A stretch of DNA of 64,000 bases, from positions 16,776-80,775 of the forward strand of contig JAVTVY010020603.1 in assembly GCA_036873755.1 (NCBI GenBank), read 5' to 3'. The DNA is from Hanleya hanleyi (lineage: Eukaryota > Mollusca > Polyplacophora > Lepidopleurida > Hanleyidae). This document shows, in pieces, positions 23,006-33,731 of the stretch. The translations under genes were made by a program, and so were the position numbers. The notes below the pieces were generated by a model. It worked only from the letters and a program-made list of their open reading frames with translations. It searched no databases and was not told the origin of the DNA. The stretch's first letter is position 1, and each line of letters starts with the position of its first letter.

Positions 23006-25143
23006 ATGACAGAACTGGTACCGGTAGACGTATCAATGGCACATAATATTGAACAATTCCAGAAGAATCCTTTGATGGAGAATTCTCTTATTAGTGGGGT
23101 AGATGTTTCCATTTGCCCTGAGTATGTTTCAGATTTAATTGAAAAACATGTAGGCGAATTGCGAACTGAGATGGAAAATCACATTCAAAATTTAAGGGGG
23201 AAAGGGAATCTGTTGTTCAGAGTCTCTCTCAGACCTTGACAGAATGTGTTATCAGAATCGATCAGCTGGCAACTAACCAGAAAGAATGTGTTACCAAAAT
23301 CGGTCAGCTGGTATCTAACCAGGAGAAGTGGGAAACAGTAGGTGAACAACTTGGAATGATAATGACCATGATGCAAGGCCAGGGGACTAGTCCAATGGTT
23401 AGAGGGGTGGGGGCTGATGCTAGTTCAGTGCAGACTGGTGATGGTGCTGTTGGGCTGTCCATGGGCAACGTTGAGCAGGAAAATTTGTCTGTGGTCAATG
23501 TTGCGCAAATGCCGGGGTTGGGGGGTGGGGAATGTAATTCTGGTGAGGGTACCCAGCATGCACATTATATGGATGCAGGAGTGGTGGATGCTTGTGAGGG
23601 GTCAGGGCATCATCAGAGGGTGGAGCACCCTTCTGTGCCCATCTCTGACCCTTTCGTCCCTTCACATAGTAAGGTTGGGGAGGAGCACAAAGGTAGCCAT
23701 TCCTCTCCATCCATTGATCATTCTGACATTGCTCATGGTCAGGAGGACAAGGGAGATAATTTAATAGGGTCAAATGTTTCGCAGCCTATCCGGCAACATA
23801 AAGCGAGTTCGAGATCACGTCGACTTCTCCGTGGTCCTCGAACAGTACGCTGGCGTAGCCGTAGCCCTTTAACATCACGTGGCCGTAGCCCCTCGGCATC
23901 ACCTTTTATACGTAGTAGCAGCCGTTCACTTCCGAAAACATTAGTTTTTTCCGGCGATGCCAAAGGTTGGTCGCCGTTTAAAATTAAATTTGAATTAGAA
24001 GCTCAAGATCGGAAGTGGAGCAAGGCCAAATCTCTAAAGCGTTTGACTGAGTGCATGCATGGCAAGGCCATCGAGTATTACTCTTTCTTACCGAAAGCAG
24101 TTTGTAATTCTTTCGCTGAGCTGTTTGAAGCCTTAGACAAACGGTATGGCGATCTCGAGCCTCCTCAAGCAATCCGACATCGGTTGCAGTTGGAGGAGCG
24201 GGGGGCCGATGACACTTTGGCTGATTTTGCTTATAGGTGTGTTGAGTTAGCTGTGAAGGGTTATCCGGGGGCTCCACGTGAGTTAGTCGAATCGATAGCT
24301 GTGGAACAATTTTTCAAAGGTTGTCATGAACCACAGGCTATAGTTTTGTTTGCTATGGAGAAAGACCCCAGAACTATTCAGGATGCGTTGACATGTGTCA
24401 ACGCCTCACTGTATAATCATCAAGCTTTGAATGTAGCAGAGGTCTGTCTAGTTTCCACAGAACTCGAGCCTGTGGGAGGGGATTTTTTACGGGAGGGTCG
24501 GGGTGAGTCTCCATTGAGACTTGTTACTCCTCCCAAGCTACCGGTAGCCTGTGAAGCCCCTATTAACAGAGTTACCTGTTACTCTTGTGGGGAAAACGGG
24601 CATAAGAGCTTCCGATGTCCCCAAATACGATGCCATCTTTGTCGCCAATTAGGGCACATAAGTCGAAGTTGCCCCATTCGCACTAATCTGGACGGGTTGG
24701 TTACCACAGGAGGACCTGCCTCGTCGGATGGTGCCGGGTCGACTGCTGCCGTTAGAGGCATTACCGTGTCTGGGGCTCGGGAGGGGGCAATGGTAGTTCC
24801 GGTCAGGGTCGGGTCCCTTCCAGTGAGTGCGATAGTGGATACTGCTTCTCAGGTAACAGTGATGAGTCCGGAATTATTTGGAACGTTAGGGCTTATGGGA
24901 CTGTCATCCACTCCCATTAAGCTAACTGGTGCATTTCAGGGTACGGCCAGTATGGGAATGTTGGTTCGACAGGTTCCCCTTTCCATTGCAGGGTTTAACT
25001 GTTTTGGAGACATGGTTGTAGCCCCGGTGGTTCAGGATTTGTTACTGGGCTCGGACTTTCTGTCCGCTTATGGCTGTGTCGTTGACTTTAGGAAGAAGGC
25101 CCTGGTTATTGGGAACATGGGGGTTCCTGCAGTAAAATGTTGA
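23006..25143 (+). CDS. Gag-aspartic protease polyprotein (one likely frame break)
   Basis: The main frame (23236-25143, 635 residues) has an SR-rich segment (about 188-232), a capsid-like region typical of retrotransposon Gag (about 233-400), two CCHC zinc knuckles (CYSCGENGHKSFRC and CHLCRQLGHISRSC, about 447-480), and a retropepsin-like domain with IVDTASQVTVM near residue 535 and LLLGSDFL near 604. The active-site triad is DTA rather than DTG. An ATG at 23006 (accATGaca) opens another frame that stops at 23239. The two frames appear to meet at a G/A run near 23195-23210, suggesting one single-base indel, a sequencing error or programmed frameshifting. Its product would form the particle; no pol follows. 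Confidence 0.88.
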
Positions 25144-27193
25144 TGCATGATGACCGGTTTGGACAATGCTTCAGTTTAGTTCTCTTTTAGCATTGGTAAT
25201 GTTAGGGGGCAATGCAGATTGGCAGTGGGCAATGGCATGTGGCGCCATCTAGCACACTCTTTTGAGTTGATTTTGATGTTGGTGATGTCTTTGTATTTTG
25301 ATATAGGTGATGTGACATTTTGGTTTGATGTTGTGTAGGTTGTTTTTTGGTTGTTGGGGGAAAGATAAAAAAAAATGATAAAATGTCTGACAAGAAATCT
25401 GTGATATGTGTGGATGTTGGATAATGATGTGCTGTGTTGGATAATGGTGTGTTGGTTGATTTGTGATGTGTGGACCTATATTTTAGAATGATTATTTTTG
25501 GTAGATTGAGTGTTCTGCAGAGTGGTGTGTGTACCTATTTTCGAACGGTGTGTTGGGAGGACATGTGATATGTGTTGGAAAAAGGTGCAATGTGTGTTGC
25601 AGTGGAGATATGTTCAACTTTTAGGGGGTTAGGAGAATGGTTTGAGTGAAAGTGTAGTGGAAGGGGTTTGTTGAATGGCGGGTTGGGTAATTTATCTGTG
25701 GGTTAACAACCCTCACGGTTGGCCACATCATTCGGCATTGGTTAAATGGAAGTTACTTGGATGCTAAATGAGTTTTTGCCGAGGTGTGTGCGAATTGTGA
25801 TGGATGATTTAACAAGGGGAGAGAATGACGGGGCAATCCATGTTGGAGACACAGGGCCAAAGGAGTTTGTGGCCACAACTCTGCTTGTGTCTTCTCTATG
25901 GAAGCCCCAGTGAGTTATGCACCGGTGTTTGTCATCCCGGTTTAAATTTATTGAATCAGGGTCTGAAATAAAAGTCAGACATCAGACAAGCCTTGACCTT
26001 GTTTGGTTGAATGCTCACTGTGGAGCATTATGTCTGATCAAATTCGGGGATCATTTTGGATATGTTTATTCAGACCCTGGCTAATTGATCATTGGCAATG
26101 CGGTAACATCAGCAACGCAGTGCACTTCTGTTCAATGGATTCCGATATTCCTTCTGGTCCTGCAGATTCATCCACATGTTGAGTTGACGTGTTAGCGGCA
26201 CCTTGTGCACGGGTGTTTCACATGCGTTGATTCTTCATGTGTGTGTCTCTGTTGATGCATACAGAGGATACTGGTTTCCTGAAGCCTTGAGCTATATGAG
26301 TAGTCCCACAATGTATGGAGGACTGACAGGCAGTTACTGTTGTTTTAGTCAGACTATGTTCGTTAGCCAGTCACTCAACTATTGAGAGACTGAGTGTCTT
26401 GCAGTTATTGCCCAAGTCAGACTATTCTTGATGGGATATCTGATATAGCCAGTCCCTCTAGTTAGGGAAGTCTGGCAGTTATTCCTTGATCAGCCTGATT
26501 ATACATGTAGCCAGTCTTTCAATTTAATAGGGACTGATAGGTTTTCAAACTGAGCAAGCTCTCATCGAGTGCTGACAGTCTAAAAGTTATTGTCGCTATT
26601 GTCGTTAGTCAAAACTTGATAGACTGTCTGATATAGTCAGTTAGTCAAAACTTGATAGACTGTCTGATATAGTCAGTTAGTCAAAACTTTATAGACTGTC
26701 TGATTAGTCAGTCCCTCAATGTAGGAGAGTCTGGCAAGTATTTCCTTAGTCAGTCTGTTTCTTGACAGGCTGTATAGTGTAGCCAGCCTCTCCGTTTAAG
26801 AGGGGCTGACATTATAAAATTGAGTGAGCCCTTAATTTATGAGGGGAAGGGGAAGGGGAGGTTGGGGGAAAAGGTAGATTCCATAGTGAGTCGGACTGGT
26901 ACTTAAAGTGGGCCAGTTCGCTCCAGCTCCTTTGGGTCTTCTTTGGGAAATTAGAGGTCTGTTGAAAAATCGACCTGAGGGTTGGGGTTAGAGATCAGCT
27001 TCCATGATCTGGGGTTGGGTATTTTATTGTCGGACTAATATTAGGTAGCTTGTTATTAGGTAATGTCCGGTTTTTAGCCCAGTTCAAAGTAGGGGAAGCT
27101 TTAGGTACAGTTCCGTACTTTTATGGTATGTTTTTTATCCTTGCGAATACTTTGCTGGAGTTTTAGACTGCAGTCGCTGGTACGCCCTTCCTT
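25144..27193 (+). other. Non-coding 3' region of the LTR element
   Basis: Two kilobases with no reverse transcriptase, RNase H, integrase or envelope-like frame. The first half is G/T-rich with gttggataatgrtgtg phrases. 26320-26800 holds degenerate repeats of agtcagt-caaaacttgatagactgtctga; the clearest tandem part is at about 26605-26715. Confidence 0.75.
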
Positions 27194-27219
27194 AAAAAAA
27201 AAAAGAAAAGGGGGAAGAG
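27194..27219 (+). promoter_or_regulatory. Polypurine tract
   Basis: An uninterrupted purine run (aaaaaaaaaaagaaaaggg then ggaagag) lies immediately 5' of the 3' LTR, where plus-strand DNA synthesis is primed in LTR elements. Confidence 0.88.
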
Positions 27220-27489
27220 TGTAGTAAGAATAGGTTTTCTCACTTGCCAGAATTAGACCATTAACGAATAGTGTCAGGGGAGTGCTTTATTATAGAGTTA
27301 TCTCCCCTTGGTAGAGGGCGCTGATTGTCCATTAGCCAATCAGAGTAACTCGCGGGCTTGGCAAGAGAAGCCAGAGAACGACTTGACCTGGACTGCAACA
27401 GACGTGACACGACTTCTCTCAGGGGTTATAACCGGCAGGTAAGGCTGTCTTCTATACTGGCTAATATCTAGGTAGCAGAAGTTACTACA
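27220..27489 (+). repeat. 3' LTR, 270 bp
   Basis: Same length and, by eye, the same sequence as the 5' LTR. Followed by target duplication ACGT and then by the resumed DIRS-like sequence. Confidence 0.95.
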
Positions 27490-27505
27490 ACGTTATCAAC
27501 GAATT

Positions 27506-29510
27506 ATGGCTCAAAATATGTCTCAAATGTCATGTATGTCTTGTGATGGTGACAAGCCGGTATATAATGTATATTCCAGTTGTCCTCAGTGTCGCCAGGA
27601 AAGGCTATGTACCTGGGATACGGCCTGTGAGGAATGCATTATGTGGGTGCCCGAAATATTTCAAGTCTATCTGGCCGGTTCACTGGCAGCTATTGAGGAG
27701 AATAAAGCCATTGTGCCTACTAATCTCGCCAGTGAGACGTTTGTAGCTATGTCTCCCCGATCTAGTGTGGTCGAGGATATAAGGGGGTTTGTTGATTCAC
27801 CAGCTCGGTCTACTCTAGTCAGTTGGTTGAATGTAAATAAAGATAAACAAACGCCCCCTCCCGCTCACAATTCTTCCATTTCAGACCAGGTGAAGGATCA
27901 TTCAGGTAAGAAACAAGTGGAAGGGACTATCGAAGATGTGGAATCCGGCACTACTACGACTGTAGAGGTCGAGCTTCCTATCGAGCAGACACCTGGATAC
28001 GACGAAGAAGGGAAATCGGTAACGGAGCCAGGCTTAGCATTGGAAAGCCAGTCAATTCCGATCTCTCGATCGGAAGCGACTTATGATTATGAAAACTTAA
28101 TGTTAAATTTTCATTTGGTTCCGGGATCGGGAGATTGCCTTCCTCAACCCTGTTGAGGCCTGTACTTTCCAGTCGTTCTATAACATCTACTAACACTGGA
28201 ACGACTGGTTTGTCTAACTTTCCCTGATCTGCTTCCGGTTTCTCTGATGGCCTTCCTCGTCCCCCTGCCGAGACGTCTGTCATTACGAGCCTTCTGGGCC
28301 ACCAGAGGTTGAGGTTCCGACAACAACTAGACTATGATATGCCCAATTTTTTGCCTGCCTCTGAGACGCGGTATAGAGACCCTCTCAAGTGGACCAATTA
28401 ATGCGGCATCTGGTTGTGGGTTTGTCTTCGCCCTTGCGTGGCTTAGCACAAATTCCTGCTTCCGGTGGTATTCATGGTACGGGACCGGCAATGTTATGTA
28501 TGATGCGTCCTCCTATATATGCTTCTGGTTTACGACCTCATATGCCAGTTCACCGACCATTACAGTGGCCGTGCTCACGGTAATTTGTAAGGTCCCCGAG
28601 TCTGAACGCACCCCATCAGGCCCAGCTTCCGGTGCACTCTCAAGTGACGGATTCTACATCGGCTGCTATTCTGCGTGGAATGGAACAGCAACGTCAGGAA
28701 ATGAAGGAACTGAGAGAGAATATGACCAGTCAAATAAGGAGCGGTATGCCACCGCATCCGGTTTTGTCTGAACAGTCTACGCAACCAGAAGCAAGATTGA
28801 CGGGGACTATACCTTTCATTACTCCTCGTTGGCAGGAAGCCCCGGAAGCTATGGAAGTGTGTCCTCCAAATACCAAATTGTCTAGTAATCCTGGTGTTCC
28901 GTTTATGAACAAACAGGCCTCCGTACTAGAGGAAACTGCCCGACAAGGAGTGGCGATCACAAATCATTTGGACTGGTTTCTTCAAGCCATTAAGGGTGGT
29001 TTGTCTTCACTGTCGGGTGCAGAAAGTCAAGAACAGCTACTGGAGGGAATTAACCTCGTTCTTGACTACCAGAAGATTGCTTCCGGTATAGTAGAAGATT
29101 TGGTACATAATGCCTATTTATCTTCTATGATGGTGTATTTAAGGAGAAGAGCATTCATTCCTTTCATGCACAACTACACACCGGAAGCAGTGAAGAGAAC
29201 CCTACTAGAAACATCTACGGCTCCCTCTTTACTGTTTGGTGATGCTGTTGCCGAGGTCCGACCTGAAATGGATCGAATTGAACATGACAGGTCAGTGGCT
29301 TCCGGTGCTTCGACCAAGAGACCTATGGCTTCCGTGTCGGGTCCCAAGGTGAAGAAGACTAAGAAGAACCCGCCTAGTTCCAAGGCTGTTAAGGGTGCTT
29401 CCGGTAAACAGCATAACCAAGCGCCTGCTTCTTTAGAGCCAAGATTATCTAGCTTTGGCAATAAGAAGCAGGGTAAGGGCAAAGGCAAGCAGTCAAAGAA
29501 GAATACCTGA
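27506..29510 (+). pseudogene. DIRS-like element A, Gag-like ORF1 (broken)
   Basis: The ATG at 27506 opens 216 codons with a Cys-rich N-terminal module (MSCMSCDGDK, CPQCRQERLC, CEECIMW) followed by a low-complexity acidic/Ser-Thr region. The frame ends at 28156. The continuation lies in another frame (from about 28389), is cut by a stop at 28581-28583, and resumes to 29510 with a coiled-coil-like part (MEQQRQEMKELRENM), a conserved helical part and a Lys-rich tail (KKQGKGKGKQSKK). The module and coiled coil match the related element at 62235-64000. At least one frameshift and one stop make it non-functional. The LTR element lies 16 bases upstream of the ATG. Confidence 0.78.
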
Positions 29511-29599
29511 TGTCTCGGGCCATACCGGGTGGCTTCCGGTCCTGCGGGAACACTTGAGACATACTGCTTCCGGTCCCGCCACAACTAGACCTTCCGGTA

Positions 29600-30620
29600 G
29601 GGGGAAGCCTTCAGTTGTTTTGGCGGAACTGGATAAGGATTGGGGCGGAAGCGTGGGTCATTCGAACTATCAGATACGGCTATCGCCTATTGTTCGACAC
29701 GCTTCCCCCCTTGACTGCATCTCCCCTTCCGTCTCATATTCCATTACGAATGGGTCATCTATCAGCGATACAGTCCTCTGTGGACAAGCTGATAGAGAAG
29801 GCTTCAGTAAAAGAGTTTCAGGTTTGAGACACAACACCCGGGTTTTATTCGCCGGTCTTTCTGACACGTCCGAGATGCGCATTGTTATCAACCTCAAGCG
29901 CCTCACTCCACCGCCAAACTTACGCATGGAGTCCTTCCGGTCTATCCGGTCGGTACTCGAGCAAGGGGAATGGCTGACTTATCTGGATTTAAGGGATGCA
30001 TATCTTCATATCCCGATACATCCGGAGAACAGGAAGTACTTAAGATTCATGGTCGGCAAACGACGCTTCCAAATTCAAGTGCTTCCGTTCGGACTGTCAA
30101 CTTCCCCTTGGGTGTTCACACGAGTGTTTACACCAGGGGCACTATTCCTGCACAGTCTAGGTATAAAGTACCACTTTTATATCGACGACTCCCTGCTAAG
30201 GAATGCCTGCAAAGAGCAGTTAATCCTAGACACACAGTTTGTCTTAAGGATATTGACTTCTCTGGGTTATCTCCCACACGAAGAGAAGTCAGAACTAACT
30301 CGGTCGGAAAGGCGCAAATTTCTGGGGGTGGAATACAATACACTTTTAGCTCTCGCCAAACTCCCAGAAGATCGTTGGCAAAAGATAACAACGAAGATAC
30401 CTCAATTCCTCAAGTTATCTCAAGCCAGGGCTCTACACTTTGTTGCGATAATCGGCCTCTTGACGTTAACACAGGACGTAACTCCAAGAGGGTGGTTGCA
30501 GCTTCGTCCCTTAATGATTTACTTCAATCATCAATGGGTCGAAAGGCAGTTGAACCCGTGGATACCTGTCACGTCAAACAATGCCTCCAATGGTGACTGG
30601 ATTCACTCAACGTAATGTCG
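29600..30620 (+). pseudogene. DIRS-like element A, reverse transcriptase (broken)
   Basis: Opening motifs (WVIRTIRYGYRLLF, LSAIQSSVDKLIEKASV) are read in one frame up to a TGA at 29825-29827. That frame continues with TPGFYSPVFL, and from about 29875 the domain moves to another frame: INLKRLTPPPNLRMESF, TYLDLRDAYLHIPIHPENRK, FQIQVLPFGLSTSPWVFTRV and the catalytic FYIDDSLL. These are the RT motifs of DIRS elements in order. One stop and one frameshift are visible. The enzyme would have copied the element's RNA. Confidence 0.88.
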
Positions 30621-31078
30621 GGTGTGTCTCTACTTCCGTTTCGTCTGTCTCATCACCTGTTCATGGACGCATCTATGGAAGGTTGGGGAGCCCACCTTGA
30701 GTCCAAGTTGATATCCAGGTTATGGACAATCGAGGAATGCTCGTACCATATCAACGTGTTGGAGTTTATGGCAGTGACACATGCCATCCACACGTGGGTG
30801 AGCATATTGACCGACAAGAACCTGCTAGTTGCAACGGACAACACATCAGTCGTCTCCTGCATCAACAAGCAGGGGGGGGGGGGACGAGATCTCCGCAATT
30901 ACAAAGCCAAGCGGAAATCTTTTTCGGTCTGTGTTGGGACAACAACATATCAGTGTTGGCCAGGCACATCCCGGGAATTCTGAATGTCTTAGCGGATTCG
31001 CTTTCACGACGGAATCAGATAATTCCCACAGATTGGCAACTTCACCCAGCCATACTAAACAAATACTCATGTCTGGGA
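30615..31078 (+). pseudogene. DIRS-like element A, RNase H (broken at a G run)
   Basis: HLFMDASMEGWGAHLE, YHINVLEFMAVTHAI and VATDNTSVVSCINKQGG are the usual RNase H blocks. A 12-base G run (about 30872-30883) inside the INKQGG motif breaks the frame. The last block (LARHIPGILNVLADSLSR, catalytic region near the H and D) is read in a different frame to about 31075. Slippage at the G run is the simplest explanation. Confidence 0.85.
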
Positions 31079-31079
31079 G

Positions 31080-31440
31080 ATGCCATACATAGATCTGTTC
31101 GCCACTCGGCACAACAATCTATTGCCCCTGATCATGTCGCCGGTTCAGGATCCGTCGGCATATGCAGTGGACGCCCTATCGCAGGACTGGTCAAGGATGG
31201 TAGCATATGCGTTCCCTCCTCCAGCTATCCTAGCGAAGGTACTCCGGAAGATCCACGAACACACTTGTGTCGTTTATCTGATTGTTCCGTGGTGGCCAGC
31301 AAGGCCGTGGTTCCCGGACTTACTGGATCTTCTGGTAGATGTACCAAGACAACTTCCGGTGTGGCACAATCTACTGCGCCAGCCCGGAACGTCGATATTC
31401 CACAGCCAGCCAGGACTGTTTCATTACCACGTGTGCAAGT
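31080..31440 (+). pseudogene. DIRS-like element A, conserved block between RNase H and recombinase
   Basis: In a third frame: YIDLFATRHNNLLPLIMSPV, YAVDALSQDWSRMVAYAFPP, VVYLIVPWWPARPWFPDLLD. Such a block follows RNase H in DIRS-like polyproteins. Its biochemical role is not clear to me, and I see no convincing methyltransferase DPPY motif. Confidence 0.7.
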
Positions 31441-32498
31441 GCTCAAAGGACACTTCGCTCAGGCGGGATTTTCAACGGAAGTTGGGCGCCGAATGGCACA
31501 ATCAATTCGACCGTCCTCTTCCGCTGTATACCAATCAAAGTGGGCAGTCTTCGATATTTGGTGTGGAGAGAGGGATATCAATCCATCCAGAGCCACTATT
31601 CTTCAAGTAGCAGAGTTCTTATTACACCTATTCCAGGATAGGGGTCTGGTACCCGCTAAGGTCAAAGGTTATAGGGCAGCCATTGCTCAACCTATTCTTC
31701 TGTGTACTGGGATTAATCCTTCGACTGATCCAAATTTATCTGCACTAATCAAGTCATACAAGATTACTGGTCAGTCAGTTGCTCCGAAGTTGCCGAAGTG
31801 GGACTTCGGCAATTAGGGGCGGCACCATTCGAGCCAATAGAGTCTATTGATCTCAAAATGTTATCTTACAAAACTTCGTTTTTGTTGGCTCTTGCCTCGG
31901 CAGCTCATGTGTCGGAACTGCATGCGCTCGATAGAAGGAACGTCAGACACTCTAGGGACTGGAGCAATGTAGTTCTCACAACAGTTCCTGAGTTTGTGGC
32001 TAAGAATCGTGCTGTCTACGATACTATATCTCGAGAGTTCACTATTCCAGCCTTATCTGATTTCCTTTCGTCCGGTCTTGAATCAGACATGTGTCCAGTT
32101 TGTGCACTTGCGTGTTACCTGAATCGTACAGACGAGATCAGAGCGGGTAAGAGACATTTGTTTATCCCTTTTGATCCCAAAGCCAAACAAGAAATAAGCA
32201 AAATTACTATCTCAAGTGGCTCAAAAATACGATCCGACTAGCGTACTCCACGGCTACGGATAGACAAGCCGCGCTTGTATACGTTTCGGGTCACGAGATT
32301 AGAGCACTAGCGGCATCATGGCCTCTATGGACTAATAGATCAGTGACTGACATTATGATGGCGTGCTACTGGAGGTCAAACACGACATTTGCCTCTTTCT
32401 ACCTCCGGGACATGACGTTAGCATGTGACGACCTCTATTCCATCGGCCCACTTATAACAGCTCAGCGGGTTTCTGTGGGACAGAGGCCAGCAAGATAG
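31441..32498 (+). pseudogene. DIRS-like element A, tyrosine recombinase (broken)
   Basis: The N-terminal core-binding part (SSSAVYQSKWAVFDIWCGER, FLLHLFQDRGL) is in one frame to about 31816. The catalytic part continues in a second frame (31798-32241) and ends in a third (32217-32498). Catalytic signs are HEIRAL (HxxR, about 32292-32303), YWRSNTTFASF, and the tyrosine of FYLRDM at 32400-32402. Where an Arg is expected before VSELHAL the element has His (AAHVSELHAL), probably a CGT-to-CAT change. The enzyme normally integrates a circular DNA; this copy cannot. Confidence 0.85.
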
Positions 32499-33058
32499 CA
32501 AGATAAAGATCGGACGTACAGTTTTTACCCTGCTTGCTGGTGAGTGCATTTTCCTCTCGTTCCCTTTCGGAAAGGGGGGGGGGGGTTCAGAGTAGCGGCA
32601 GGGGTTCCCTATATTACAACACATATAAGGGAAGTGGGAAGAGGTGCCGACATACTGACTGCGTCACATGACTTCACAGAATAGTCTTCTGGTTAACCTA
32701 TTCTAAAGCACATACCAAGAATCTAACGATTCGTGATATGTGTTGTATCTCAGGTACGCTTTTATTGTACCTGTTCATGTGGCAACTTGGCCACACGGCC
32801 CCTAGCACCGGCATAAGCGGTATTAGATACAAATCTAGAGAGCTATGATGGAAATGCTCTGACAACTCGTATACTGGTAATTGGTGAGCTGTTTCGCTGT
32901 GACAGGCATATATAGGTTACTGCTGTTGTGTGATCTCATGGATCCTCATTGAGGTAGAAGATCTTTGATTTCTACTCTGCACTAGTCATCCTACTCGCAA
33001 CTTTTATCACTTTCCACGGATTGTATCAGTTTGCCCGCCATCCTTTCTGTGGCATTCT

Positions 33059-33142
33059 ATGCAAAGAATGGAAGTGAGGTAAGTTTTCAGCGCAAATAAC
33101 AAAAAAAATTCTGTTATTAAGCTAAAACTTACCTCACTTCCA
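33059..33142 (+). repeat. Internal complementary region of DIRS-like element A
   Basis: Left half (gcaaagaatggaagtgaggt, aagttttcagcgcaaataac) is the reverse complement of the element's left end. Right half (ctgttattaagctaaaactt, acctcacttcca) is the reverse complement of its right end. An A run joins them. In DIRS-1 this region templates completion of the ends. Confidence 0.85.
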
Positions 33143-33186
33143 GTGATGCCCACCCACCTCCCCTCTGATACATCCTGACCATGTAT

Positions 33187-33305
33187 CGCAGTGGAAACAA
33201 GAAGGAGGAATTATGGATAGGGAAGAGAACTGTGTTATTCAAAATTCTTACTAGATGATTTCATGTGGAACAAGAAATGCAAATAGTGGAAGTGAGGTAA
33301 GTTTT
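33187..33305 (-). repeat. Right inverted terminal repeat of DIRS-like element A
   Basis: Inverted relative to 19634-19778; shares gaggaattatgg, tgttattcaaaattcttact and tgtggaacaagaaatgcaaa. The element ends about 15 bases further. Confidence 0.88.
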
Positions 33306-33320
33306 AGCTTAATAACAGAA

Positions 33321-33731
33321 AATTTACCTGTGAATTTTTTTTCTTTCTCATTAATATGACTTTTCTTCAATTTGAATGGAGAATGGATATGTTACTTTTT
33401 CTCTGTGTTTGAAAAACAGAGTTGAAAAGTGAACTTCCTCTGATTTAATTATTAGGGGAATAACCATACATATAATTCAACAAAATTATTTATTACGAAT
33501 AAAAAATACATGTTCTCAATTCTCACAACTGAGCGAGAGAGAGAGAGGGAGAATTAAGGTTTAACGTCGCGTTCAGTCTTACAACTGAGAACCCTGATTA
33601 GAGAATGCATGTGTGAATCCCTTTATGCCTATTTGTTGTGCACGCAGTCACTTCAGGGATGTGATGGAATGTTTTTTAGATTTTTTTTAATGGGAGCCTA
33701 ATCTGATTTCTGTCTGCTGATCTGTTTGTAG
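33321..33731. other. Intron stretch before RTK exon 5
   Basis: Carries tatgacttttcttcaattt (about 33356), matching a site left of the DIRS-like element, and a reversed SINE-like tail (about 33528-33590: gagagagagagggagaatta, aggtttaacgtcgcgttcag). Confidence 0.6.

Larger units (their letters stand above)
19904..27489 (+). mobile_element. LTR retrotransposon with Gag-protease only (non-autonomous)
   Basis: Two 270-bp direct LTRs (19904-20173 and 27220-27489) look identical by eye, start TGTAGTAAG and end CTTACTACA-like (TTACTACA), and are flanked by a 4-bp duplication ACGT (19900-19903 and 27490-27493). A primer-binding-type TGGCGTCAGAAGT follows the 5' LTR and a polypurine tract precedes the 3' LTR. 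The only long ORF (from 23006 or 23236 to 25143) encodes Gag and a retropepsin-like domain. About 2.8 kb before and 2.0 kb after it are non-coding, and no RT, RNase H or integrase is present. The Gag type resembles Ty3/Gypsy. It must borrow enzymes to move. Confidence 0.93.
19621..33320 (+). mobile_element. DIRS-like tyrosine-recombinase retrotransposon A (interrupted, degenerate)
   Basis: Left end starts gttatttgcactgaaaactt; right end closes with aagttttagcttaataacag. Ends are inverted repeats of about 115-145 bp (19634-19778 against 33187-33305). Near the right end an internal complementary region (33059-33142) carries the reverse complement of both termini side by side. Inside are a Cys-rich Gag-like ORF, reverse transcriptase, RNase H and tyrosine recombinase, the DIRS order. 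The element lacks an aspartic protease and DDE integrase. Without the LTR insertion it is about 6.1 kb, normal for DIRS. Several frameshifts and stops make it inactive. It sits in the intron between RTK exons 4 and 5. Confidence 0.88.

Noticed and set aside
31080..31440. DAM-type methyltransferase domain in DIRS-like element A
   Set aside because: Some DIRS elements carry one, but I see no DPPY/NPPY motif or SAM-binding glycine pattern here; the block is reported without function.
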